Source of the DNA: Salinarimonas sp051117315
GTDB taxonomy: Bacteria; Pseudomonadota; Alphaproteobacteria; Rhizobiales; Beijerinckiaceae
Length of the DNA: 40,215 nt
Reading direction: 5' to 3'
NCBI GenBank assembly: GCA_051117315.1
Contig: JBNPEA010000028.1
Span: forward strand, 1-40,215
Program-made: the position numbers and the translations under genes
Notes under the pieces: model-generated
What the model saw: the letters and a program-made list of their open reading frames with translations, nothing else
Databases searched by the model: none
What the model was told of the DNA's origin: nothing
In this document: positions 23,907-33,063 of the stretch, one piece after another
Layout: every line of letters starts with the position of its first letter
Numbering within the stretch: position 1 is the first letter of the stretch

Positions 23907-23931
23907 AACGGGACGCCGCCCGGGACGTTCC
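23907..23931 (-). promoter_or_regulatory. putative EcfG (general stress sigma factor) promoter of sodC
   Basis: On the minus strand GGAAC (23927-23931) and CGTT (23907-23910) are separated by 16 bases, matching the GGAAC-N16/17-CGTT consensus of alphaproteobacterial EcfG promoters. Transcription would begin near 23900, leaving a ~25-base leader with AGGAGGAG just before the first sodC ATG. Confidence 0.6.
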
Positions 23932-24040
23932 GCGCCACCCGGGAGGTTCCGAACGACTCGCGTCGCCAGATCCGCGGCGGCGTGCTACGACGCGCCGCAC
24001 AGCCAGCCTGTCGCCCCGCCGAGGACCCATCGCCCCCGCC

Positions 24041-24772
24041 ATGACCGCGCAACGCGCCGACGTCGCCCTCGTCGCGAGGGGCCATTTCGAGAGCCGCGCC
24101 AAGGCGCAGGCGGCGATCCGTGCCGGTCTCGTCACGGTGGACGGCGCGCCCGTGCGCAAGGCGTCGGACCCGATCCCGGACGGTGCCGCCATCGTCGCCG
24201 AGGCGCCCCACCCGTGGGTCTCCCGCGGCGGCGTGAAGCTCGCAGCCGCGCTCGACGCCTTCGCCGTCGACCCCGCCGGACAGGCCTGCCTCGACGTGGG
24301 CGCCTCCACGGGAGGCTTCACCGACGTGCTGCTCGCCCGCGGCGCACGCTCGGTCGTCGCGATCGACGTCGGCCGCGGCCAGCTTCATCCCCGCGTCGCC
24401 GCCGACCCGCGTGTCGACGCCCGCGAGGGCTGCGATGCTCGTGCCCTCGACCTCGCGGCGCTGCCGGACCCGGTGGCGCTGATCGTCTGCGACGTGAGCT
24501 TCGTCTCGCTGCGGATCGCGCTCGCGCCCGTCCTCGACCAGGCGGCGCCGGGCACCCGGCTCGTGGCGCTGGTCAAGCCGCAGTTCGAGGCCGGGCGCGC
24601 CGCGCTCGACCGGAACGGGATCGTGCGCGACGAGGCCACCCGCGCGCGCGTCCTCGCGGAGATCGCCGCATGGCTCGCGGAGCGCGGCTGGCGCGAGATC
24701 GGCCGCCTGCCCTCCCCCATCGCCGGCGGCGACGGTAATCGCGAGAGCCTGATCGGAGCCGTGCGTGAGTGA
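24041..24772 (+). CDS. tlyA: TlyA-family rRNA 2'-O-methyltransferase / hemolysin-like protein
   Basis: A 243-residue protein with an N-terminal S4 RNA-binding domain (~1-65, VALVARGHFESRAKAQAAIRAGLVTVDG) joined to an FtsJ/RrmJ-like methyltransferase domain with WVSRGGVKLAAAL, LDVGASTGGFTDVLL (SAM motif I), VVAIDVGRGQL, DVSFVSL and LVKPQFEAGR. In studied members it 2'-O-methylates rRNA; the hemolysin label is historical. Start ATG at 24041. Its last codons overlap the next methyltransferase gene by eight bases, so the two RNA modification genes form an operon, an order common in Rhizobiales, where dxs often precedes them (not present here). Confidence 0.92.
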   Translation: MTAQRADVALVARGHFESRAKAQAAIRAGLVTVDGAPVRKASDPIPDGAAIVAEAPHPWVSRGGVKLAAALDAFAVDPAGQACLDVGASTGGFTDVLLARGARSVVAIDVGRGQLHPRVAADPRVDAREGCDARALDLAALPDPVALIVCDVSFVSLRIALAPVLDQAAPGTRLVALVKPQFEAGRAALDRNGIVRDEATRARVLAEIAAWLAERGWREIGRLPSPIAGGDGNRESLIGAVRE

Positions 24773-26039
24773 GCTGCGTCCCGGCGAGACCGATATCGTC
24801 ACGGTCGAGATCGTCCGGCTCGGCGCCCGCGGCGACGGCGTCGCCGAGACGCCGCGCGGGCCGCTCTTCGTGCCCTACGCCCTTCCCGGCGAGCGGGTAC
24901 GCGTCGCGCTCGGCGCCGGCGAGCGCGCGCGGCTCCTTTCGGTCGAGACGACGGCGGACGAGCGCGTGGTGCCCTTCTGCCCCTATTTCGGACGCTGCGG
25001 CGGTTGCCTGACGCAGCACGTCGCCCGCGACGCCGCCCTGGCCTGGAAACGCGACATCGTCACCGGCGCCCTCGCGAGCGCCGGCGTGGCGGCGGGCGAG
25101 ATCGCGCCGACGATCGAGGCCCACGGCGCCGGGCGCAGGCGGCTGACCTTCCACGCGCGCTACCGCGAGGGCGCCGCGACGGTCGGCTTCATGGCGGCGC
25201 GCTCGCACGATCTCGTGGCGATCGACGCCTGCCCCGTGGCCGAGCCCGGCCTCGTCGGCGCGCCGAAGGCCGCGCACGTGCTCGCGCACCTCCTGCGCGG
25301 CAAGGCGAAACCCCTCGACATCCAGGTGACCCTCACCGAGGCCGGGCTCGACGTCGACCTGCGCGGCCACGGGCCGGTGGACGACGGCCTGCGGGCGAAG
25401 CTCGTCGGCGCCGCGGGACTGCTCGACCTCGCCCGGCTCTCGCTGCACGGCGAGGTCCTGGTCGCGCGTCGCCCGCCTCTGGTGCGGATGGGGACGGCCG
25501 CGGTGGCGATCCCGCCGGGAGGCTTCCTGCAGGCGACCGGGGCCGGCGAGGCGGCGCTCGCCGCGCTCGTGCTGGAGGCGGTCGGCAAGTCCCGACGCGT
25601 GCTCGACCTCTTCGCCGGTGCGGGCCCCTTCGCCATGCGCCTCGCCGCGCGCGCGTCCGTCCATGCGGTCGAGAGCGACGCGGCGGCGCTCGCCGCCCTC
25701 GATCGGGCCGCGCGCGAGACGCCGGGGCTGCGGCCGGTCACCACCGAGGCGCGCGACCTCTTCCGGCGCCCGCTGCTCTCCACCGAGCTCGCCCGCGCCG
25801 ACGCCGTCGTCCTCGATCCGCCGCGGGCGGGGGCGCAGGCGCAGGCGGCGCGGCTCGCGGAGACGATGGTGGCGACGATCGCCTACGTCTCCTGCGACCC
25901 CGCCAGCTTCGCCCGCGACGCGGCGACCCTGACGGGCGCCGGCTACGCGCTCGAGCGGGTGACGCCCGTCGACCAGTTCGCCCACACGCCGCACGTCGAG
26001 CTCGTCGGCGTGTTCCGGGCGCCGCGCCGGCGGCGGTGA
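24765..26039 (+). CDS. TrmA/RlmD-type 23S rRNA (uracil-C5) methyltransferase
   Basis: SAM-dependent RNA m5U methyltransferase, 424 residues. N-terminal TRAM domain (~8-62), iron-sulfur cysteines C72, C78, C81 and C156 (FCPYFGRCGGC, DACP), SAM site RVLDLFAGAGPFAMRLA (~278-294), DAVVLDPPRAG and the catalytic nucleophile C377 in YVSCDPASFARD, followed by PVDQFAHTPHVELV. The iron-sulfur ligands favour the RlmD/RlmC branch over TrmA. Start is GTG at 24765 inside the end of tlyA with GGAG six bases before. The exact target base is not decided by sequence. Convergent with the MFS gene, seven bases between stops. Confidence 0.92.
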   Translation: MSELRPGETDIVTVEIVRLGARGDGVAETPRGPLFVPYALPGERVRVALGAGERARLLSVETTADERVVPFCPYFGRCGGCLTQHVARDAALAWKRDIVTGALASAGVAAGEIAPTIEAHGAGRRRLTFHARYREGAATVGFMAARSHDLVAIDACPVAEPGLVGAPKAAHVLAHLLRGKAKPLDIQVTLTEAGLDVDLRGHGPVDDGLRAKLVGAAGLLDLARLSLHGEVLVARRPPLVRMGTAAVAIPPGGFLQATGAGEAALAALVLEAVGKSRRVLDLFAGAGPFAMRLAARASVHAVESDAAALAALDRAARETPGLRPVTTEARDLFRRPLLSTELARADAVVLDPPRAGAQAQAARLAETMVATIAYVSCDPASFARDAATLTGAGYALERVTPVDQFAHTPHVELVGVFRAPRRRR

Positions 26040-26046
26040 CCTAGCG

Positions 26047-27543
26047 TCACGCGTCGGCCCGCTCCCGCGAAGGCTCCTGCGCCGGGACGCCCGCATCCGC
26101 CGGCGCGCCCTCGACGGCCTCCGCCTCGGCGGCCGGCTCCTCGGTCGGCGTCTCCTCGGTCGGCGGCTCTTCGGTCGGCGGCTCTTCGGGCTCGCCGAAG
26201 TCGAACTCCCCCTGCAGCTCCAGGAACTCCGCCTGCTCGGCCTGGACGGCGGCGGCCTCGATCGCCTCCATCGTCTCGGCGGCGTGCGCGTGCGAGACCG
26301 TCTGCCTGGTGTCGACGTGATCCTCGCCGCGCGGGTCGAGGGGCGAGGCGACGGGGGTCGTGCGCGGCAGCGTGCGGAACGGCATCTGCTGATCGGCCGG
26401 CACCGGCGCACGCGCCCGCAGGCGCCAGGTGGCGAAGGCGACGGAGACGATGCCGACCACGCCGGAGAAGACAAACAGGCCGGACGGCCCGATCTCCCCC
26501 ATCACCGCCGCCGCGATCGGCGGGCCGACGGTCGCGCCGGCCGAATAGGTGAGCACCAGCCCGCCCGAGGCGCTGACGCGCTCCTCGCGCTCGAGGTGGT
26601 CGTTGGTGTGCGCGACGCACAGCGGATAGATCACGAAGCCGATGCCGCCGTAGAGGGCACCGACGACGACCATCGCCCACAGCCCGAGCGCCGGGGTCGG
26701 CAGCATCAGGAAAGAGACCACGACGCCGGCAGCCATGGTGCCGACGATGACGAGGCGCCGGTCGTAGCGGTCGGACAGCCGCCCGAGCGGCCATTGCAGC
26801 AGCACGCCGCCGAAGATGATGGCCGACATCAGGGTCGCGGTCTGCGACAGGTCGAGGCCCAGGCCCGAGGCGTAGATCGGCGCGAGCCCGTAGATGGCGC
26901 CGAGCATCACGCCGGAGGCGGCGCAGCCGAAGATGCCCAGGGGCGAGGCGACCCAGAGCCGCTTGAAGCTGAGCGAGGCGACGTTGAGGATCATCGGCGG
27001 CGCGCGCGGCGTCGTCGCCACCGGCAGGACGGCGAGGATGATCACGAACGCGATCAGCGAGAAGATCAGGTAGCCGCTCTCGTCGGGCACGGTCAGCACG
27101 AATTGCCCGCCGCCCTGCGCGAAATAGAGGCATGTCATGTAGACGGCGAGGATGGTCCCGCGATTCTCCGGCGTCGCCGAATCGTTGAGCCAGCTCTCGA
27201 TGCAGACGAACAGGCCGGCGGCGCAGAAGCCCTGGGTCAGGCGGTAGAGCGCCCACAGCGGCTCGTCGACGACGAGCGGGTAGGCGAGCGTCGCCGCCGC
27301 CATGATCGCGGCGAAGGCCGCGAAGGCGCGCACGTGCCCCACGCGGGTGACGACGTGGAAGGCGAACAGCGCACCGAGCGTCAGGCCGAGGAAGTTCGCC
27401 GCCATGACGAGGCCGATGACGAGGGTGGAGGCGTCGGTCTCGCCCAGCCGCACGCTGACGACCGTGCCGAGGGGCCCCGATCCCGCCATCAGGAGGATCA
27501 CGGCCAGGAGGAGCGCGAGGACGGGCTGGACGGTGCGGGCCAT
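26047..27543 (-). CDS. MFS transporter (YcaD-like) with long acidic C-terminal tail
   Basis: Major facilitator, 498 residues, twelve membrane segments in residues ~1-385. Family motifs: LGLTLGALFAFHVVTRVGHVRAFA in the first loop, RLTQGFCAAGLFVCIESWLNDSA (YcaD-type motif), and GRLSDRYDRRLVIV in the middle loop. After the last segment a ~110-residue cytoplasmic tail is Glu/Pro/Thr-rich, with PPTEEPPTEETPTEEPAAE as imperfect repeats; this is unusual for the family. The cargo is unknown. Starts with MARTVQPVLAL at 27543, single-gene unit. The tail may be a protein-interaction or regulatory region. Confidence 0.9.
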   Translation of the reverse strand: MARTVQPVLALLLAVILLMAGSGPLGTVVSVRLGETDASTLVIGLVMAANFLGLTLGALFAFHVVTRVGHVRAFAAFAAIMAAATLAYPLVVDEPLWALYRLTQGFCAAGLFVCIESWLNDSATPENRGTILAVYMTCLYFAQGGGQFVLTVPDESGYLIFSLIAFVIILAVLPVATTPRAPPMILNVASLSFKRLWVASPLGIFGCAASGVMLGAIYGLAPIYASGLGLDLSQTATLMSAIIFGGVLLQWPLGRLSDRYDRRLVIVGTMAAGVVVSFLMLPTPALGLWAMVVVGALYGGIGFVIYPLCVAHTNDHLEREERVSASGGLVLTYSAGATVGPPIAAAVMGEIGPSGLFVFSGVVGIVSVAFATWRLRARAPVPADQQMPFRTLPRTTPVASPLDPRGEDHVDTRQTVSHAHAAETMEAIEAAAVQAEQAEFLELQGEFDFGEPEEPPTEEPPTEETPTEEPAAEAEAVEGAPADAGVPAQEPSRERADA

Positions 27544-27984
27544 GGACGTGTCCGGGATGGGGAACGGTCGAGGTGGTGCGGCGAATCGGCTCTTCGAGGC
27601 TCGGCTCTACCGGGACGGTCGCCCCTGCAAGACCGGTCGGCGCGCGCTATCTGTCGAATACGGCGGTCGCGCGGCGCGGGCGCAGATCCCAGCGGGCCTT
27701 CGATGGGTACGCATCTTGCTTTGCTCACGGCCAAACCCTGCCGCGGCAGGGCGCTCGCCGCACGCCGCGGCCAGTTCACCGCATCCGGCTCAGCGCGGAT
27801 AGGCGCGCCGTCCCGGCTCCGTCACACTGGCCTTCAGCGCCACGCGAGAACGAGTGCGCCGTGGAGCGAATCAAGGGGCGAGCCGCCATGTGGGACCCAC
27901 GTGCGACCCGATGCCCGTCTATCCGCTGACGCATTCTCCCGGCAACCTTCGACAAGGCTCGGGGGTTAAAGTCAAGATGATGCC
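27544..27984. other. 441-bp intergenic region before prkA
   Basis: Divergent region between the MFS and prkA genes without a convincing gene on either strand. It holds a perfect 16-bp palindrome (27736-27751, CCCTGCCGCGGCAGGG) and a smaller dyad GTGGG-A-CCCAC (27890-27900), possible operator sites. I looked for an EcfG-type -35/-10 pair and found GGAAC at 27564 without a matching CGTT. Confidence 0.5.
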
Positions 27985-29949
27985 ATGATGGGGCGAGCCA
28001 ACATGTATCCGAACGACGACCTGTTCACCTCGTTCGCGCAGATGTACGATCAGCGGCGAGAGACCGAGATGTCCTTGATGGACTATCTCGAAGGTTGCAA
28101 GTCGGACCCGATGATGTATGCGAGCGCGCCCGAGCGCATCCTCGCTGCCATCGGCGAGCCGCAGATGGTGGACACGGCCAAGGATTCGCGTCTGGGCCGG
28201 ATCTTCATGAATCGCACCATCCGCGTCTATCCGGCCTTCGAGGAATTCTACGGGATGGAGGAGACGATCGAGCGGATCGTCTCGTTCTTCCGGCACGCGG
28301 CGCAGGGGCTGGAGGAGCGCAAGCAGATCCTCTACCTGCTCGGCCCCGTCGGCGGCGGCAAGTCCTCGTTGGCCGAGCGGCTCAAGGCGCTGATGGAGGT
28401 GCACCCGATCTACGTGCTCAAGGCCGGGAGCGAGCTGAGCCCGGTGTTCGAGAGCCCGCTCGGCCTGTTCGATCCTGAACGCATGGGCGACATGATCGAG
28501 GATCGCTACGGCGTGCCCAGCCGGCGCCTGACGGGGCTGCTCAGCCCCTGGGCGCTGAAGCGGCTCGACGAGTTCGGTGGCGACATCTCGCGCTTCAAGG
28601 TCGTGAAGGTGAACCCCTCGCGGCTGCGCCAGATCGGCATCGCCAAGACCGAGCCCGGCGACGAGAACAACCAGGACATCTCGTCGCTCGTCGGCAAGGT
28701 CGACATCCGCAAGCTCGAGACGCTCTCGCAGAACGATCCGGACGCGTATTCCTACTCGGGCGGCCTCAACCGGGCGAACCAGGGCGTGCTCGAGTTCGTC
28801 GAGATGTTCAAGGCGCCGATCAAGATGCTCCACCCCCTGCTCACGGCGACGCAGGAGGGCAACTACGTCGGCACCGAGAACATCGGCGCGATCCCCTACC
28901 AGGGCATCATCCTCGCGCACTCCAACGAGGCGGAGTGGCAGACGTTCCGGGCCAACAAGAACAACGAGGCGTTCATCGACCGAATCTACGTGATCAAGGT
29001 GCCCTACTGCCTGCGGGTCACGGAGGAGCAGCGGATCTATGACAAGCTGATCCGCACCTCGGAGCTGGCCGAGGCGCCCTGCGCCCCCGGCACGCTCGAC
29101 ATGCTGGCGCGGTTCGCGGTGCTCTCACGCCTGCGCGAGCACGAGAACTCGAACCTCTACTCCAAGATGCGGGTCTACGACGGCGAGAGCCTCAAGGAGG
29201 TCGACCCGCGCGCCCGCTCGATCCAGGAGTACCGCGACGCGGCCGGCGTCGACGAGGGCATGGACGGGATCTCGACCCGCTTCGCGTTCAAGGTTCTGGC
29301 CGCCACCTTCAACCACGACACGATCGAGATCGCAGCCGACCCGGTGCACCTGATGTACGTGCTCGAGCAGACGGTGCGCCGCGAGCAGCTGCCCGACGAG
29401 ACCGAGAAGCGCTACGTCGAGTTCATCAAGGCCGAGCTCGCGCCGCGCTACGCGGAGTTCATCGGCAACGAGATCCAGAAAGCCTACCTGGAGAGCTACC
29501 ACGACTACGGCCAGAACCTGTTCGACCGCTACGTGGACTACGCGGACGCGTGGATCGAGGACCAGGACTTCAAGGATCCGGACACCGGCCAGCTGCTCAA
29601 CCGCGAGCTCCTGAACCAGGAGCTGACCAAGATCGAGAAGCCCGCCGGGATCGCCAACCCGAAGGACTTCCGCAACGAGGTGGTGAAGTTCTCGCTCCGC
29701 TCGCGAGCGAGCCACGGGGGCAAGAACCCCTCCTGGACGTCGTACGAGAAGATTCGCGAGGTGATCGAGCGGAGGATGTTCAGCCAGGTGGAGGAGCTCC
29801 TGCCCGTGATCAGCTTCGGGTCGAAGAAGGACTCCGACACGGAGAAGAAGCATTCGGATTTCGTCGACCGCATGTCCGAGCGGGGCTACACCGATCGACA
29901 AGTACGACGCCTAGTGGAATGGTACATGCGCGTGAAGCAGGCGGGCTGA
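27985..29949 (+). CDS. prkA: PrkA-family serine protein kinase
   Basis: AAA+-like kinase of the PrkA/YeaG family, 654 residues. N-terminal PrkA AAA domain (~20-380) with Walker A-like GPVGGGKSSLA (~120-130) and GLNRANQGVLEFVEMFKAPIKMLHPLLTATQEGNY, NEAEWQTFRANKNNEAFIDRIYVIKVPY; C-terminal PrkA domain with EKRYVEFIKAELAPRYAEFIGNEIQKAY and ASHGGKNPSWTSYEKIREVIE. In E. coli YeaG takes part in starvation responses. The start is ATG 27985 or, with the better GGGGCGAG site, 28003 (MYPNDDLF). First of prkA-yeaH-spoVR; downstream gap to yeaH is 28 bases. Confidence 0.95.
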   Translation: MMGRANMYPNDDLFTSFAQMYDQRRETEMSLMDYLEGCKSDPMMYASAPERILAAIGEPQMVDTAKDSRLGRIFMNRTIRVYPAFEEFYGMEETIERIVSFFRHAAQGLEERKQILYLLGPVGGGKSSLAERLKALMEVHPIYVLKAGSELSPVFESPLGLFDPERMGDMIEDRYGVPSRRLTGLLSPWALKRLDEFGGDISRFKVVKVNPSRLRQIGIAKTEPGDENNQDISSLVGKVDIRKLETLSQNDPDAYSYSGGLNRANQGVLEFVEMFKAPIKMLHPLLTATQEGNYVGTENIGAIPYQGIILAHSNEAEWQTFRANKNNEAFIDRIYVIKVPYCLRVTEEQRIYDKLIRTSELAEAPCAPGTLDMLARFAVLSRLREHENSNLYSKMRVYDGESLKEVDPRARSIQEYRDAAGVDEGMDGISTRFAFKVLAATFNHDTIEIAADPVHLMYVLEQTVRREQLPDETEKRYVEFIKAELAPRYAEFIGNEIQKAYLESYHDYGQNLFDRYVDYADAWIEDQDFKDPDTGQLLNRELLNQELTKIEKPAGIANPKDFRNEVVKFSLRSRASHGGKNPSWTSYEKIREVIERRMFSQVEELLPVISFGSKKDSDTEKKHSDFVDRMSERGYTDRQVRRLVEWYMRVKQAG

Positions 29950-29977
29950 GGCGAGCCCGCGCGAAAGAGGCGCTTTG

Positions 29978-31276
29978 ATGTATATCGTCGACCGTCGCCT
30001 GAACCCGGGCGGCAAGAGCCTCGCGAACCGACAGCGCTTCCTGCGCCGGGCGAAGGCGTTGGTGAAGCGTGCCGTGCGCGACTCGTCCAAGGAGCGCTCG
30101 ATCCGAGACCTCGAGGCCGGAGGCGAGGTCTCGATCCCGGTCGACGGGGTGCGCGAGCCCCGGCTGCGGCGCTCCTCCGAAGGCGGGGTGCGGGACTATC
30201 TCCTCCCCGGCAACAAGGAGTACGTCCAGGGCGAGCGCATCCCGCGCCCGCCCCGCGGCGGCGGTGGCGGCGGGTCCCAGGGGTCGCCCGGCGGCGAGGG
30301 CGAGGACGACTTCCGCTTCGCCCTCACCCACGAGGAGTTCGTCGACCTGTTCCTCGAGGACCTGGAGCTGCCCGATCTCGCCAAGCGCAAGCTCGCGACG
30401 ACAGAGCAGCTGAGCTGGCGGCGTGCCGGCTTCTCGGTGACGGGCTCGCCGGCGAACCTGGCGCTGACGCGGACCATGCGCAACTCGCTGTCGCGGCGCA
30501 TCGCCCTGCGGCGGCCGCGGCCGGACGCGATCGCCGCGCTCGAGGCGGAGATCGAGGAGCTCGAGCGCACGCGCGACGACCCGATCCGGCTCGAGGAGGC
30601 GCGCGAGGAGCTCGCACGCATGAGGAAGCGCACCCGGGCGATCCCCTGGATCGACCCGATCGACCTGCGCTACCGCCGCTCGGAATCGACCCCGCGGCCG
30701 GTCGCCCAGGCGGTGATGTTCTGCCTCATGGACGTCTCCGGCTCGATGACGGAGCACATGAAGGACCTGGCCAAGCGCTTCTTCACGCTGCTCTACCTCT
30801 TCCTGAAGCGGCGCTACAAGCACGTGGAGATCGTCTTCATCCGCCACACCCACGAGGCGTCGGAGGTGGACGAGGAGACGTTCTTCTACTCCCCCGAGAC
30901 CGGCGGCACGGTGGTCTCCACCGCCCTCGAGGAGATGATCCGGGTGATGCGCGAGCGCTACCGGCCCGAGGACTGGAACATCTACGCGGCCCAGGCTTCG
31001 GACGGCGACAACACCTCGTCGGACAACGCCAAGACGGCTGCGCTGCTGACGGAGGAGATCCTGCCGGCGTGCCAGTATTTCGCCTATCTCGAGGTCGGGC
31101 GGGAGGACGACAGCCCGATGGGCTTCGGCTACCGGCAGAGCGACCTGTGGCGCACCTACGACCTCGCGCGCACGGCCGGCGCGCAGATCGCCATGCGCAA
31201 GGTCCGCCACCGCAGGGACATCTACCCGGTCTTCCGCGAGCTCTTCGCCAAGAAGGGCGAGCAGAAGACCGCCTGA
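29978..31276 (+). CDS. yeaH: YeaH/YhbH-family (DUF444) protein
   Basis: A 432-residue protein of the YeaH/YhbH family. N-terminal Arg-rich start MYIVDRRLNPGGKSLANRQRFLRRAK, glycine-rich linker GGGGGGSQGS (~93-105), and a C-terminal VWA-like part with MDVSGSMTEHMKDLAKRFFTLLYLFLKRRY (MIDAS-like DxSxS), VVSTALEEMIRV and SDGDNTSSDN. I start at ATG 29978 (AAAGAGG upstream) rather than the TTG one codon before. Acts with PrkA and SpoVR in the conserved three-gene cluster; the biochemical role is not settled. Regulation is probably shared with prkA. Confidence 0.94.
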   Translation: MYIVDRRLNPGGKSLANRQRFLRRAKALVKRAVRDSSKERSIRDLEAGGEVSIPVDGVREPRLRRSSEGGVRDYLLPGNKEYVQGERIPRPPRGGGGGGSQGSPGGEGEDDFRFALTHEEFVDLFLEDLELPDLAKRKLATTEQLSWRRAGFSVTGSPANLALTRTMRNSLSRRIALRRPRPDAIAALEAEIEELERTRDDPIRLEEAREELARMRKRTRAIPWIDPIDLRYRRSESTPRPVAQAVMFCLMDVSGSMTEHMKDLAKRFFTLLYLFLKRRYKHVEIVFIRHTHEASEVDEETFFYSPETGGTVVSTALEEMIRVMRERYRPEDWNIYAAQASDGDNTSSDNAKTAALLTEEILPACQYFAYLEVGREDDSPMGFGYRQSDLWRTYDLARTAGAQIAMRKVRHRRDIYPVFRELFAKKGEQKTA

Positions 31277-31333
31277 CGCACGATCGCGGCGCGGGGTTTG
31301 CGCGACACGCGCGAGAAAGAGAGAGGCACGCGG

Positions 31334-32917
31334 ATGAGCCTGGCGGACCTGACGACCCGCAAGACGGGGACCGCGCGGAGGGGCCTGCCCGACGGGCTCC
31401 TGTTCGAGGGCGCGGACTGGGACTTCGACACGATCCAGCGGGTGTTCGACGCCTGCGAGGACGTGGCGCTGAACGAGCTCGGGCTCGACGTCTATCCGAA
31501 CCAGGTGGAGGTGATCACCGCCGAGCAGATGCTCGACGCGTATTCCTCCATCGGCATGCCGCTGTTCTACAAGCACTGGTCGTTCGGCAAGCACTTCGCC
31601 GCGCAGGAGGCGAGCTATCGCAAGGGCATGCGCGGGCTCGCCTACGAGATCGTCATCAACTCCAACCCGTGCATCTCCTACATCATGGAGGAGAACACGG
31701 CGACGATGCAGACGCTCGTCATCGCCCACGCCGCCTTCGGCCACAACCACTTCTTCAAGAACAACTACCTGTTCAAGCAGTGGACGGACGCGGACGGTAT
31801 TCTCGACTACCTCGAGTTCGCCAAGGGCTTCATCTCGGACTGTGAGGAGCGCTACGGACACGGTCCCGTCGAGATGGTGCTCGACGCCGCCCACGCGCTG
31901 ATGAGCCAGGCGGTGCACCGCTACCCGCGCAAGGTCCGCCCCGACCTGCGGACGGAGGAGAAGCGCGAGCGCGAGCGCCGGCTCCACGAGGAGCGGATGT
32001 ACAACGACCTGTGGCGCACGGTGCCGACCAAGGACAAGGGCACGCCGGACGACGCGGAGCTGCTGCGCCGGCACGCGCTGCTGCAGCTGCCGCAGGAGAA
32101 CATCCTCTACTTCCTGGAGAAGACCGCCCCCAAGCTCGCGCCGTGGCAGCGCGAGGCGCTGCGCATCGTGCGGCTGATCGCGCAGTACTTCTACCCGCAG
32201 GGCCAGACCAAGGTCATGAACGAGGGCTGCGCCACCTACGTGCACTACAAGATCATGACCCGCCTGCACGAGACCGGGCGGATCTCCGACGGGGCGATGC
32301 TGGAATTCCTGCGCTCGCACACGAACGTCGTCTACCAGCCGCAGTTCGACGAGCCGCATTACGGCGGCATCAATCCCTACGCCCTCGGCTTCGCCATGAT
32401 GCAGGACATCGAGCGCATCTGCGAGAGCCCCACCGACGAGGACCGGGAGTGGTTCCCCGACATCGCCGGCCGGGGCGACCACATGGCGGTGCTGCGCGAC
32501 GTCTGGGCGAACTACCGCGACGAGAGCTTCATCCTGCAATTCCTGTCGCCGCACCTGATGCGCAAGCTCAAGATGTTCCACGTCGTCGACGACGAGGACG
32601 AGCCCGACCTCGAGGTGCGCGCCATCCACGACGAGCGCGGCTATCGCAAGCTGCGCCGCGCGCTCGCCAGCCAGTACGACGTCGCGCATACCGACCCGGA
32701 CATCCAGATCGTCGACGTCGACCTCGCCGGGGACCGGCGGCTGATCCTGCAGCATACGATGCTCAACCGCGTCGGGCTGGAGGACAGCGACACCCGCCGC
32801 ACGCTGCAGCACCTCGCGGACCTGTGGGGCTACGACGTGCTGTTGCGCGAGGTCGACCCCGAGACGGAGATGGTCGTCAAGGAGCACACCGCCAGCGCCC
32901 GCCGCCGCTTCGTGTAG
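31334..32917 (+). CDS. spoVR: SpoVR-family protein (YcgB-like)
   Basis: A 527-residue SpoVR/YcgB protein. Recognisable: LLFEGADWDFDTIQRVFDACEDVALNELGLDVYPNQVEVI, the metal-binding-like GMPLFYKHWSFGKHFAAQEASYRKGMRGLAYEIVINSNPCISYIMEENT, AHAAFGHNHFFKNNYLF, NEGCATYVHYKIM, and FDEPHYGGINPYALGF. Despite the sporulation name it is widespread in non-spore-forming bacteria, next to prkA and yeaH. Start ATG 31334 (GAGAGG about eight bases upstream); upstream open frame is weak. Last gene of the cluster. Confidence 0.94.
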   Translation: MSLADLTTRKTGTARRGLPDGLLFEGADWDFDTIQRVFDACEDVALNELGLDVYPNQVEVITAEQMLDAYSSIGMPLFYKHWSFGKHFAAQEASYRKGMRGLAYEIVINSNPCISYIMEENTATMQTLVIAHAAFGHNHFFKNNYLFKQWTDADGILDYLEFAKGFISDCEERYGHGPVEMVLDAAHALMSQAVHRYPRKVRPDLRTEEKRERERRLHEERMYNDLWRTVPTKDKGTPDDAELLRRHALLQLPQENILYFLEKTAPKLAPWQREALRIVRLIAQYFYPQGQTKVMNEGCATYVHYKIMTRLHETGRISDGAMLEFLRSHTNVVYQPQFDEPHYGGINPYALGFAMMQDIERICESPTDEDREWFPDIAGRGDHMAVLRDVWANYRDESFILQFLSPHLMRKLKMFHVVDDEDEPDLEVRAIHDERGYRKLRRALASQYDVAHTDPDIQIVDVDLAGDRRLILQHTMLNRVGLEDSDTRRTLQHLADLWGYDVLLREVDPETEMVVKEHTASARRRFV

Positions 32918-33063
32918 CGCGGCGGTTTCCTCCCGGCGATCTGCCGCCATGCCGGACGTGTATCGATCGCCTCCACGGGGTAGAGGGGAACGGGGTCGCC
33001 CGTGTCACGACGGGTGAGCCATGCCTTCTCGTGCCAGACCGCACCGACCGTGACCGTCGCCCG

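Noticed and set aside
24041..24772. Hemolysin toxin
   Set aside because: The S4 plus FtsJ-like domains identify an RNA methyltransferase; the toxin name of the family is historical.
27564..27590. EcfG promoter ahead of prkA
   Set aside because: GGAAC is present but no CGTT at 16-17 bases.
29810..32950. 1046-codon minus-strand open frame opposite yeaH and spoVR
   Set aside because: High GC gives long antisense frames; the plus strand carries conserved YeaH and SpoVR motifs, and the antisense product has no recognisable domain.
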